From Odontocerum albicorne (taxonomy: Eukaryota > Arthropoda > Insecta > Trichoptera > Odontoceridae): 64,000 nucleotides of DNA. The stretch lies in contig OX463846.1 in assembly GCA_949825065.1 (NCBI GenBank), forward strand, positions 3,181,366 to 3,245,365, in the 5' to 3' direction. Every line of letters begins with the position of its first letter. Within the stretch, counting starts at the first letter, position 1. The notes under the pieces are model-generated. The model had not been told where the DNA came from, made no database searches, and was given only the letters and a program-made list of their open reading frames with translations. Position numbers and translations under genes: made by a program. This document shows, one piece after another, positions 53,452-63,851 of the stretch.

Positions 53452-53645
53452 CTTTCATTGCCTAGTTGGTAAGACGTCTATTTCCAGCCCGGAGCTTGTG
53501 GGTTCGATTCCTTTTGGAACTCAGATTTTTAGAAAAAGGGTTTCTCTCTAACTTTTACTTCAGACTTCTTAAACATTTTTCTGATTAGATGAAAGATATT
53601 GCCATTTAGCAATAAATTCGTGAAGTTGTTCTGTATGTAACAAAA
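53452..53645 (+). mobile_element. tRNA-derived SINE
   Basis: The head resembles a tRNA: A-box-like 'ttgcctagttggtaaga' (53458) and B box 'gggttcgattcc' (53510-53521). The body runs 'ggaactcagatttttagaaa' and 'gggtttctct'. The tail 'agatattgccatttagcaat' resembles the LINE family C 3' end. Related copies are at 39435, 55020, 55200 and 62545. Confidence 0.7.
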
Positions 53646-53759
53646 TCGTATTTTAAGAAAATAGTCAAGAAAAATGCATGTCGTTATTTAAGAGTGATTT
53701 AATTTTTTAAGTCGCTGTTTGAATCAAGTTGATGATGGTGACAGCCTTACAGTGGCCAA

Positions 53760-54060
53760 CGTATGAAAAGGAGGAAAAATCATGAAAAGTAAGAAAAAAT
53801 ATAGCTCATAACAGTACTTTATTATCAACATTGATATTTGGAAGTGAAATGTGGACGTAGAAAAAATAGAAGCAGAATAAATTATATAGAAATACGTGAA
53901 CTGAGAAAAATATCCCTATGAGGTGCGATAATGCATGATTGAATACGGAATAAAGTGTTTACAGACAAATATAAACTTAAGCATACCTATAAATTGAGCA
54001 AAGTCCTATTTATAAAAATCATATCATACTAAATAACCGAAAAAATTCCAAGTCACATAA
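53760..54060 (+). pseudogene. Possible LINE C-terminal remnant
   Basis: Interrupted translation shows FGSEMWT and later RCDNA.LNTE blocks, similar to the ETWT / GV..DRIRN region of LINE tails. Weak evidence. Confidence 0.3.
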
Positions 54061-54079
54061 AGCCAGCTTTTTACACTAA

Positions 54080-54442
54080 TTTTGATTTCCGGAAACTCTT
54101 ATTTAACGGGAAAGGCAAAAATGGAATACTTAGAAACAGTTGTGTGTATAAACTTTCTGACTATGATAATTTCTATATAAGAAAGACATCAAGATCTTTT
54201 GAAAAGAGATTTCGTGAACACAAATCCTCTAATTTATTCTGAAATGGCTAATCATTGTCACTGTGAAAACCATACGTTTTCTATCGATGATGCCAAATTA
54301 TTATATATCAGTAGTAACGGAAATAAATTGGAAAGGTTAGAGTCCCTAGAAATTTCTAAGTCTGTACACCGAGGCGAACATCTGGTAAACACATATACCC
54401 CAAAAATCTCTCCGCTGCTGGCCGAGATCATCAAAATCACGT
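54080..54442 (+). mobile_element. Penelope-like element fragment
   Basis: Homologous to 30760-31120, including 'atttaacgggaaaggcaaaa', 'gtgtgtataaactttctgac' and the GIY-YIG coding end. The 3' end is replaced by mariner sequence from about 54450. No terminal motif is retained. Confidence 0.65.
54160..54442 (+). pseudogene. Penelope-like GIY-YIG domain fragment
   Basis: DYDNFYIRKTSRSFEKRFREH (the YIG Gly is replaced by Arg: FYIRKT), then a short deletion ('AL' missing, frame altered), then from 54199 the frame reads SLEISKSVHRGEHLVNTYTP and ISPLLAEI. The altered YIG core makes nuclease activity unlikely. Confidence 0.65.
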
Positions 54443-54449
54443 GACCACC

Positions 54450-54806
54450 GCGCGTGAATGAATGGTTTTGGATCGTTTTGCACTGGAGGGAGAAGCTCTT
54501 CTGGACTCTGTTGTGACGGGGGTGTGACGTTGGTGTGTCACTACACCCCAACAATTTTCCAACGATCAGGAGGTCGAGGAAGCTGTGAAGAAGTAGCTGA
54601 AAGAGCTGGCGGCGGAGGTCTATGACACTGGCATACAAAAGCTGGTGCCCCGACTACAGAAATGACTCGATCTCGATAGCAATTATGTTAAAAAATAGTT
54701 AAATATACGAGTATTTGTGAAGTATCCTGCGAATTTCAATTAAATACAAGCATTTTTCGATTCTACATAAATGTTGTAACCTTACTTTCTGGATGACCCT
54801 CATATT
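54450..54806 (+). mobile_element. Mariner remnant (fourth family)
   Basis: Translation pieces: EGEALLDSVVTG then a stop where DETW should be, C/SxHYTP-like, then after a deletion DQEVEEAVKK, LKELAAEVYDTGIQKLVPRL and LDLDSNYVKK. It ends with a terminal repeat, the complement of 'atgagggtcatccagaaagt', next to TA at about 54805. The 5' end and central catalytic region are missing. Confidence 0.7.
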
Positions 54807-55019
54807 TTACTTTAATTTTAATTAGCTTCTACATATCTTTATAATTCCTGATAAATGATATTAAACTGTAAAGTTTTATCCATATATAAATTCAATCAAT
54901 GCCCCCCATACAGTTTACATCAGAAAGATCACTAGAAGTTTTATGGATATCAAAGGAAGGAAGTCAAACTGTTTCATATACAATAAACTGTATACAGATT
55001 TTATATGTAAACATTTATG

Positions 55020-55215
55020 AAACTGACAACCACCGTATCGAAGTTGGCAATACACCTACTCGTATGTTATATCCCGGGGATTGCAGGTTCGATTCCTGTT
55101 GCTATACAGATTTTAAAAAAGCTTACTTTTTAGTTAAAACTTATTTAACAACTTTCTAATTAGTTGGAATACATTACCACATATCAATCAATCCATTTTT
55201 GTACTGTTTGCTCAT
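55020..55215 (+). mobile_element. tRNA-derived SINE
   Basis: A-box-like 'tcgaagttggcaatacacc' (about 55036) and B box 'ggttcgattcct' (55086-55097). The body has 'cagattttaaaaaagctt' and the tail 'tctaattagttggaatacat'. Same family as 53452, diverged. Confidence 0.6.
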
Positions 55216-55430
55216 ATTACTAAAATGTAATACAGTACAAAACTTTCTTTGTATACAATACAACTCGGCAGGTTTATCGCTGTATGCCAATTTTTCCAAC
55301 CTACCTGAAATATGTTAATTAGTGTAAACAAACTGAAACCCTTGAAAAAAATTAGGTTCCAACAGGAGTTATGGACCACCTGTCTACGCACCCAGGGATA
55401 TTCACGCAATTCCCATTGGAACGAACTTTA
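55200..55430 (-). mobile_element. tRNA-derived SINE, minus strand
   Basis: The reverse strand shows 'ctgttggaacctaattttt', 'caagggtttcagtttg', then 'ggtaggttggaaaaattggc' and 'gataaacctgccgagttgt', matching SINE body and tail. The B box is degraded. It is tail to tail with the preceding SINE; a further tail-like piece is at 55440-55515 in plus orientation. Confidence 0.5.
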
Positions 55431-55624
55431 ATAAGAAGAATTTCAATCTTTATGGTTAATTAGAAGAGAGTGCCTTATAACAACTTGCCAGATTGTACTG
55501 TATACTATGTACTTAAGTAAGTGTAATAAAACCAAATCCACAACCACTGAATTGAACAACGAGTGTTTCGCTATCTAGTCAAGGGATGCAATAGGTTATT
55601 AGGTACAATCAAATGGAAAAACAT

Positions 55625-56520
55625 TTTTTTTTTATCTTTTTTTATCCACTTTGCACGGATTTCTCCTGTTACACAAAGAGGGTCTGCTTCTAGCGTTAGC
55701 TTATTCGTTAGGAATAATATCAGCCAGGATTCTTCTCAGACTGCTAGACGGTGCCGAGACTATATCAACAGTGTCATTCAGTTGGTTCAATATCTCTATA
55801 CCACGCGTGACTGAGTGTTTAGCCATGATATTCGTGCTGTAAGTTGGTATGTAGAACAGAGGGTGATTCCTTGCACGGTTATATTTATTGGGTACATATA
55901 AACTTAGTGCTTCTAGAATCGCGGGGCAGTTAAAGGAACCTTGGAAAACCTTTATTACGAATATCGCAATGGATTTTTGCCTTCTTGTTTCGAGGCTTCT
56001 ATAGTTACACACCGTGAGAAGTTCGGCATGGTGAGCATATTTTGGGTAATCGCCCTTTGTTCTGTACCATAGATATCTGAGGATTTTATTTTGTATTTGT
56101 TCTATATTGTTTTTATATTTGAGCTGATGAGGAGCCCAAACCGTAGATGCATATATACGTTTAATAGATGCATATATACATTAATTATATACGTTTCGGA
56201 GGATATCGGTGCTGTTAAATCCTCTTGATAATCTTATTATAAAACCGAGTAGTTTGTAACAGTCCGATATCAAACGTGAGACATGGTTAGCGAACGTCAG
56301 TCCGACATCGAAGGTTACGACCAAATCCTTGAATTCAGAAACTCTGTTTAGTGCCACTCCCTGTATAGTATACTGATGGTGGATTGGTGAAAACGATCGA
56401 CTATAAGATACACAGACACATTTATTAATGTTGAACAGAAGATGATTTTGCTCACTCCAGGAGAGTAGGGAGTCTAGGTACTGTTGTAACTGTGCACAGT
56501 CGTGAATATAGTTTTTTAAC
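55625..56520 (-). mobile_element. LINE family B fragment, minus strand
   Basis: It starts (3' end) with a T-rich run at about 55624-55640, the complement of the poly(A) tail. The coding region spans minus 56515-55701. The upstream part reads DCAQLQQYLDSLLSWSEQNH, LLFNINKCVCV, then VSEFKDLVVTFDVGLTFANH and LLGFIIRLSRGFNSTDILRN. A frameshift near 56150-56190, at a small 'gatgcatatata' duplication, separates it from WAPHQLKYKNNIEQIQNKIL and the rest, ending RRILADIIPNE. Highly similar to 45926-46480 in opposite orientation. Confidence 0.8.
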
Positions 56521-56524
56521 TTAT

Positions 56525-57465
56525 TTCATACCATATTTACCTTTATTTCACTCATCAGAATTAATTAAAGACTAGGCTTATTATTATGTTAAAATGTGTT
56601 ACTTTTATATCCTCCCTTCCTTAGAGTTTTAGTCACGTATTTTTACGTTATTTTTATATTTTTCTAGTAAAATATAAATGGTTATATTAGCTTCATCAGA
56701 ATAAATATTTCATATATGAGTATACTTAAAAAAAAAACGATATTTTATTTTGTACCCATTCAAAAAGTATTATGTGATCAGTTTCCGGAATTGCTCATAT
56801 CAAATTCGTTGTTGAAAAAAAATGATATACTCGTATGTTTCAATCGAGACAGTTTGATATGTTTGAAAATATAAGAAAAAAATGAGAGATATGAGAAAAA
56901 TCCCTTACTCTATTGCTTTTAGAAATTTTCCGAATTTGGTACTTATTCGATAAAAAAAGCCTTAATATAAGTCTTTTCATTTCTTGCCCCATGTTTCTCA
57001 ACTTTGTTAAAAAAACTTATCTGATTTCAGTTTCAAAACTAATTTACCCCATTTATTTGACAAAGTTCAGGAACCCTTTTCTGTGCCAAGAAAAATTTCT
57101 TTACATCTCATCAAATGTAAGTTTTCAAATTTTGATCAATTCAAAGCCTTATTTTTTAAAGGTATGAGAAAAAACTTCGATAATCATACGTTTTAAATTC
57201 AGTTTTTATCTGTTGACATCAAAATTTTATTTTTATTTGCTGTGTCATCCGTGATGGACATATTTCTTTTCAATCAATAAAATGTAAAGCAATATTGCAC
57301 CAGTCATATTTAAATATTGCTCATATATTAAATCAAGATTGATCAGTTTCTGGAAAGAAGGTGTAATTACATATAATGGTGATGAAATGTGATTTGGGAA
57401 ATAACTGTTCTTATTTCCTCCGTGGTTGCAGTCCTAAGACTGGTTTGCAGCAATTTCAACTCTTC
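56525..57465. other. AT-rich stretch, no gene seen
   Basis: No motif in the 84-codon ORF at 56913. 57420-57460 is the start of a GC-richer LINE tail. Confidence 0.4.
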
Positions 57466-57469
57466 TCCT

Positions 57470-58300
57470 CTATTCCCCCTTGTCCTGTGCGGCTCTTTTT
57501 AAATCTGTATATGTTGAGCAGCGCACGTCCATCAACAGGTCCTCCAGGTACTCTCGGCGTGGGCGTCCCCTAGAGTTTGTCCCCTCGGTCATACCCTCCA
57601 TTATGGCATGCAAGAGGCCCTCTTGTATTATATGACCGATCCATCTTGCACGCCTTTCGGACAGGATCCTGAGCAGGTGCCTTCCTCCTTCGATTCGTTG
57701 GAGAACCTCTTCATTTGTGATGCAGTCTCTCCAGGAAATTCCTAATAGTCTTCTATAGGACCACATCTCAAAAGCCTTTAGTCTTCGTCTATCTCTTTCG
57801 GATAGGCACCATGTCTCGCAGCCGTACATCAAGATACTCCATACATAGGTCTTGATGAGGAGTATTCTCAGTTTTAGGTCTATATTATTTGATTCTATTA
57901 TTTTCGACCTTTCATTAAATGCAAGTCTAGCCTGATGTATACGGCTGTCGACCTCGCTCTTGGACCGACCGTCCCATGTTATTTTGCTCCCGAGGTAGAC
58001 AAACTCCTTGGTGTTCTTTAGTGGTTTACCCGACATCACTATTCTCATCTGGTGTTGCGCTCGGCCTACAGTCAGCAGCTTTATTTTGTCTTTATTTATC
58101 TTCATACTGTAATTATTTTGAAGAATGCTTTCCATAGTTGTTAAGGCCTCTTGTAGTTTCTCTTCACTTTCAGCAACCATAGCAATATCGTCAGCGAACC
58201 TTATCACATCCACCTTTTGCCCGTGTATCTTTACACCTTCTCTGTGACTCATTCTCTCTCTCAAGTCGTCAATCGCGCTCTGTATATAGGCGTTAAAAAG
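57470..58300 (-). pseudogene. LINE reverse transcriptase C-terminal half (RTE/L1-like)
   Basis: A 264-codon open frame (58264-57470). GQKVDVIRFADDIAMVAESE holds motif C (FADD). It is followed by KINKDKIKLLTVG, EFVYLGSKITWDGRSKSEVD, SRIHQARLAFNERSK, LLIKTYVWSILMYGCETWCL, then EMWSYRRLLGISWRD, RRARWIGHIIQEG and NSRGRPRREYLEDL. This is the standard thumb and connection order of RTE/L1-type elements. A few more residues in frame lie upstream (LSSRIA-like 'AYIQSAIDDL' at 58265-58295), then the homology stops. Motifs A and B are missing, so the copy is 5'-truncated and inactive, though surprisingly open. Confidence 0.8.
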
Positions 58301-59035
58301 AATATGGAGGTTTATAAAGGGTTCTTATATGGAGGTTTATAAAGGGTCTTTCAAATTCAGCGGTTTATTAAATTCTTAGATAAAACACAGATGGCGTCAC
58401 GAACTTGCCTGGGTCTTATGACATTTGAGAAGTGTAATTTATGACATTTATAAACATGGAGTCGTTTAAAACACAACAACGCGTACGAACTGCTGAATTA
58501 TTTTATATATTGTAATCTCCTGAAACGGTGATATTAATTGGCGACCAAAATCATGTGATCTGACACCGTCAGACTATTTTCTCTCGAGTTACGTGAAAAG
58601 CCAGGTCTATAAGAATAGTGTTATTGGTGAGTTAGAACCGCAATTATGCCAAAATGTCATCAAAAATTAAAAGAACAAATAGTGGGCATCTGTGGAGCTG
58701 CAAGAGGTGGATATTTGGCGGATATTGTTTTTTTGTGTTTAAATTTCATATATTATACTTCAATGACCAATAAAAAGTGTTTTGAAATCAAAATAAATTG
58801 TGTGTTTTATTCAAGAATTAAAAAAAAATTGAGTTAAAAAAACCGCTTAATTTGAAAGACCCTTTATAGTCAAAGCTTTTTAAGGCATAAAATAATAATG
58901 ATGCACTGTTTGAGTGTAAGAAACAACATCAAAGAAAATCCTTAATGAAATGTCCCTCACAAGTATCATTAGAGGGCATCCAATTTGTAGTCCAACGAGT
59001 GGAGGGACTAATGAGAAGGGAAACTGACAACCTAA
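58301..59035. other. Unassigned stretch
   Basis: A short duplication containing 'tatggaggtttataaagggt' occurs at 58302-58350. No supported ORF. Confidence 0.4.
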
Positions 59036-59038
59036 TTT

Positions 59039-59253
59039 TCTTTTCTGATATGCACATAATCTTCAATATAATTTTATAAAATCTTTTCTGATATGCACAT
59101 AATCTTCAATATAATTTTATCAAATCTTTTCTGATATGCACATAATCTTCAATATAATTTTATCAAATCTTTTCTGATATGCACATAATCTTCAATATAA
59201 TTTTATCAAATCTTTTCTGATATGCACATAATCTTCAATATAATTTTAACAAA
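59039..59253 (+). repeat. Tandem array, 43-bp unit x 5
   Basis: Units start at 59039, 59082, 59125, 59168 and 59211, each containing 'tcttttctgatatgcacata' then 'atcttcaatataatttta'. Only one or two substitutions among units. Confidence 0.95.
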
Positions 59254-59259
59254 TCTTTT

Positions 59260-60239
59260 TTTCTTCTTTTTATCAAACGGAAAAGAATAGTCAATCGAAT
59301 TAAGTTTTTTTTTATTGAACATTTCCGGCTTTACCCTGCTTAATCCCCGCTACGCATGTTTCTCAAGAACACATCAGATACAAATATCAAAAATTAATTA
59401 GCAAACTTAAAATAATTACTTTTGTTCATCAATTTTGAATTTTTGATAAAGACAACATTCAAAATATTCAATCGAAAAAAAAACAAAGTCATCCAATAGT
59501 AATATATTTGTATTTATTTCTATTGAGAAACACTTAAATAAAGTGCCAATAAAAAGTTTACAAATTGCCACTTATCTCAACCCAAATTCAAGAATAGAAA
59601 TGATACAATTTCGCGAGGAAGTGTAGAGATAAGGGAAAGAAAACCGGAATTTTCACAAGATAGCAGGGTGTTAGAATGTTAATTCAACCTCATCGTTAAG
59701 ATTGAGTCTCTTTTTGGGGTTGTTCTAATTTTGTGGAAAATGTTTTGCGGAAAAGGATTTAAGGAACTGTTCAAATTAAGTTGTAAATGTAATTTAAATA
59801 TATTTTCTACATTAACCAAAAGGGTTTGTACTATATAAAAAGCTTTTTCTCATCATTTTCTAAAATAAAAACATTTTCTTGTAATTTCTTGATCAGACTT
59901 ACTTAAAACAGAGAGTTTTGACTAATTTATTAACTGTTGTATCCAGCCTCGACTAAAGATTTTTAATTTGTTTTTTAATTGTAGCGTAAGTTTATCAAAT
60001 CTTTTATTTAATTTGTTGAAGCTTTGTTCAGATAAAATCTTCAAAGTATGTTTATTTAATTGTATACTGCGACAACTATCTTCCAAATAGTCTCAAAATA
60101 AGATGTTTAAAAATTACCTGTGGATATCAGTTCAATGCAGTGAAGTTTAAAAAAAACCACAAAACATGATAGTCCACTGATTATATAATTATTTTGTATT
60201 ACGCTTGGTATAGGTTAAAACCAATTTCATAAAATAAAA
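59260..60239. other. AT-rich stretch, no gene seen
   Basis: Includes 'cttaatccccgctacg' at about 59338, a partial copy of the 41477 arm. No ORF supported. Confidence 0.4.
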
Positions 60240-60269
60240 TGTATAGTACCAACTCTTCTCAGTGTCATG

Positions 60270-60416
60270 TCAGGTTCTCCCAATGTTTAATATCACCTGA
60301 GAGTAGGCATCTTTGTCCCCGGCAGCCCGAAAAACATCACCAATGCTCCTTATACCAGTCCAATCACGTGTATTGCGGAGCCAGGAGATTTGCCTCCTGC
60401 AAACATCTCTTCGACT
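60270..60416 (-). pseudogene. LINE C-terminal end, minus strand
   Basis: The minus frame reads SRRDVCRRQISWLRNTRDWT then GIRSIGDVFRAAGDKDAYSQ and ends VILNIGRT with a stop. This matches the terminal R-R-x-x-SWLRN(I/L)R-x-W-x-G ... LFR-A block of a common insect endonuclease-reverse transcriptase family. It is joined back to back with the plus-strand LINE piece that starts at about 60415. Confidence 0.6.
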
Positions 60417-60783
60417 CTCTATTTTGCGACCTATCCTCACATATGGCATCGAAGCGAGGGCGGATACTCTCAGGACAAAAAGTATGCTGAGGACAACGGA
60501 AATGAGAACTCTACGCGCTATTGCTGGGAAGACTTTGCGTGATCGTGTAATGAACACCACGATCCGAGAGGTCTGTGAGGTCCAAGATGTGGTCAGATGG
60601 GGACGACAGCGTCAACGATACTGGTACCAACATGTACAGAGAATGAATTCCACAAGAATTCCATACATAGCTCTGCATTGGGTGCCGGATGGACGGCGTC
60701 CGCCAGGGAGACCCCCGAATCGATGGAGAGATAGATGGAGCTCAGCATCACAGGAAGACAATCCTGCAGTAACAGACTCTTGA
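60415..60783 (+). pseudogene. LINE C-terminal fragment (family R)
   Basis: An open stretch reads SILRPILTYGIEARADTLRT, then MLRTTEMRTLRAIAGKTLRD, VRWGRQRQRYWYQHVQRM and DGRRPPGRPPNRWRDRW, with a stop at 60783. Homologous to 33193-33429 and 61634-61903. Ends without an obvious GAA tail. Truncated before the catalytic core. Confidence 0.7.
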
Positions 60784-60789
60784 ATCTTT

Positions 60790-61600
60790 AGAAAGTATAA
60801 TATTTATAACTTTTATATTTTTCATGCTTTTGCCTTGAGATTAAAAGAGATGCTGGCTTATTTAAGAAATATTATGATTTCAATGCGGGATTGTCGTTTA
60901 TCTAATTAAAGCAAACACCATTCGTTTTCAGAACTTGGAAGTTTTGAAATCTTATATCAAGACAAAGACTTTGAACAATATTATTTTCCTCAGAACACTT
61001 TTGGGTATCCTTGATAACACTCTTCAAAAACAAGCCAAGGTAATTGAAGTTAAACAAATTAATTTTGAACAAGGTTGGATACTTTTTAGAGAAGATAAAC
61101 AAATTTCACGGCATTACAATACGGTTTTTGAACGAATTAATTTTGAAAGGTCGTAAATTCAAAATTATAAAATATTTTAAACTTGTGAAGTGTTAAGAAA
61201 TGTGTTTGATTTAGGGGAATTTATTTTGTCCTTTCAGACAAGGATATAAGATTCATCGCTTCCAACTACACTTCATAGTCCAACTTATCACTACGTTTTT
61301 ACAGTTTGAAGTTCATCCATAGATTTTGACTGACTTATAGTTAACCATTTATTTATTCATTGATTCGCAAATTTCTAAACTCGTATATTTGCAATATATC
61401 TATTAAGATGATATATCATTGTTCTATAAATCCGCTTCTTAAAAGTTAACAATATATAATTTTACTGGATTTCAAGCTTTGTCTCTTAGTATTCAAGTCT
61501 TTCAATAAGATGTCTTCATTGTTTTGTGTCTTTGAGATGTTCTAGAACAGACTCTCCTATAGGTGCTCTAACTCGGGAATCGCACCCACTCTTATTTGGT
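60790..61600. other. AT-rich stretch, no gene seen
   Basis: Opposed ORFs at 60902-61156 have no recognisable domain. Confidence 0.4.
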
Positions 61601-61633
61601 AGATTAAAAATATTATTATAAAAGGAATAAGTC

Positions 61634-61975
61634 AGAACCAAAAATCTCCTCCGAACCGACGAAATGAAGGTACTCAGGAGTATCACTGGCAAAACGCTTC
61701 GTAATAGAGTACGAAACACAGAAATCCGAAGGATGTGCGAAGTTGAAGATATTGTCAGACGGGGACGACAGAGAAGAAGGTTCTGGAACGAACATGTATC
61801 CAGAATGACGGAACTAAGAGCCGTAAGAATGTCCAGGGACAGTATCTCCCAAGGAAGCGGACCTCCAGGACGACCTCCCAAAAGATGGAAAGACAGCTGG
61901 TAGTCGACGTCACAAGAGAGAAACAATGATGCAGGACCATAATAGGCCAACATGCCTAAAATAAGAAGAAGAAGA
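61634..61975 (+). pseudogene. LINE C-terminal fragment (family R) with GAA-rich tail
   Basis: Open 61634-61903: RTKNLLRTDEMKVLRSITGK, TLRNRVRNTEIRRMCEVED, VRRGRQRRRFWNEHVSRM, GPPGRPPKRWKDSW then stop. The 3' end at about 61960 is 'ataagaagaagaag', matching the tail type at 33460. Confidence 0.7.
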
Positions 61976-61979
61976 AAAA

Positions 61980-62540
61980 TAATATGTTGAATGCAAGAAT
62001 AAAAAAGTGGTACCTGCAGCCATTATATTGGGTTCTTCCCCACGTGTGTGTGTATTAAGATAAACTTATTTTGAAAGAAAACCTACTGACGAAAGCCTAC
62101 CTTATCTACTATCAAGTGACAGCTAACCTTATTTTTACCAGATTTCCATAAAAATTTGATGAAATAGCTCCATGTTTCTTCACCAAACATTATATGAGAT
62201 AGATTACATCGCCTATTATTATTATTACAGAAGCCTGAGACGTGATACTTGGGGTTACGTTGGAGACGCGATATTACGTGACAATTTCCTTCTCTTTGGG
62301 GATACACTAATAAAGTCCCACGTTCTCTCCCAAGTATGGTCTGTCCTGCGGTATATTCCCATCAAGATGAGTGATAGCGCCTATCATGATATTATTAATA
62401 TGTGCTCGCTTGCACGTTTTTTGGTACTTTTGTGTATTATATACGAGTTCATGTCTCAGATTTATTGCTTAGCAGCAATGTGTTGTAATCGATTTTATAT
62501 TTATACATTTTATACATACATTCGTCGTAGTTTGACTTCT
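61980..62540. other. Unassigned stretch
   Basis: Small ORFs at 62083-62567 without recognisable domain. Confidence 0.4.
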
Positions 62541-62544
62541 GTGG

Positions 62545-62800
62545 AAGAACTATGTTTTCCAACGTGATATTTTGGGTTCGATTCCCGACCGTACCCAAAA
62601 CGAGGGCTTAGACTGGTTTAATTCATCAACATACTTGGTAAGAGAACTGTCTTTCAACCAAAAGATTGCATGCTTGATTCCTGTTAGATCCTAGATTTTT
62701 TTTGTTTTAAGGTTACAGTTTGTTTTGATATAAAGCCTCTTAAACATTATTCTACAATAGCTGATGGGAAAATATTGCTTAGTTAACGAATTATATTTTT
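62545..62800 (+). mobile_element. tRNA-derived SINE-like repeat (degraded)
   Basis: B-box-like 'gggttcgattcccga' at about 62574 and a second, weaker 'gcttgattcctgttag' at about 62671, then 'gatcctagatttttttt', 'cctcttaaacattattct' and 'gggaaaatattgcttagtta', which follow the SINE body order. This may be two overlapping copies. Confidence 0.45.
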
Positions 62801-62944
62801 TACAACGAAAATCTAACACAATACAAATCATCGACTAAGAAATTCATGAGTTGTGTAAAAAATAACAATAATTTGTGCTACCATATAATTTCTTTATTGA
62901 AGTCTTGTTAGCTGAGAGAGATTGACACCTCACCGTAGGACCGC

Positions 62945-63378
62945 CATTTATTTAACATTTTTATTGCAAATACAATCGGCGGGATTATTGCCAGGCGGCA
63001 ATCTCTTCCAACCAACCAGACAAAAGTAAATAAAGCAAGTTACGTGGTCGCATAAATCATCCAAATGAATGTCCATCCCCACGAAATCCATAAATACATA
63101 CGTGAGCATATGCCCACGAACCCCACAAAGACGGACAATCACCCGAAACATTATTTTCATATAAAGTGAGATATCATCAAGCAAAAGGAAAGGAAGGGAT
63201 GGTGGAGATGAAAGGAAAATAAAAATCAGGAATGAAACACGTTATTTTACTGACTAGAAATTAAGAGTTATTTCAGTCGCTTCTTAAAGCATGCCAAGGA
63301 CGGAGCGAGTCTTATATTGGTGTGTAACTGATTCCAGAGTCTCACTACATGGACAGTTAAGGACGACGTAAAAATATG
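62945..63378 (-). mobile_element. LINE family C 3' end, minus strand
   Basis: The reverse strand gives the coding end (TVHxMRLWNQ..TN.RLAPSLACF) at about 63378-63270, then the 3' UTR with 'cgggtgattgtccgtctttg' and 'ttgcctggcaataatcccgc'-like tail, ending 'tgcaataaaaatgttaaata' at about 62948. 5'-truncated. Confidence 0.7.
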
Positions 63379-63379
63379 C

Positions 63380-63849
63380 CTCTGTTGTATAATGAAGTAT
63401 TTATAAATAGATCAACCAAATACTCGTAAATGATAATAATACCGACAGTAGAACAAACAAATTATTTTAGTTTGCGGTAAATTGAATTCACTCAACATCC
63501 CTTAATATAAATTCTCCAAATAAATTATTATAAGACTAAATCCACTCAGACACATCATTAAAATATATAATAATAATTTCATAAAGCATACCGTATTGTC
63601 GTACATTGTCCCCATATGTATTCTTCTAAATGTACGCATTTCTACATTATTTTTTTGTCTCCTTTCAGTATTTTTTCTTCATCCACGTTTCTTTCCCATT
63701 TATCAAAGAAGACACTAAAATGCTTTAGTGGACTCTTAACAGTTTTCATACTATTCGGCTCGAATATAGGTTTAAGTTTAAGGAGTTAATTGTTTATTTG
63801 TGTTCGCTGTAAGAGATCGTCACATTATAATAAGTCCATCAAAATATAT
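63380..63849. other. AT-rich stretch, no gene seen
   Basis: No feature recognised. Confidence 0.4.
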
Positions 63850-63851
63850 AT

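Noticed and set aside
53452..53645. Functional tRNA gene at 53458-53525 or at the other B-box sites
   Set aside because: A and B boxes are present, but I could not form a complete acceptor stem and cloverleaf, and the body and tail repeat elsewhere, which fits a SINE.
54258..54638. 126-codon minus ORF
   Set aside because: It spans the antisense of a Penelope fragment and a mariner remnant and crosses their boundary.
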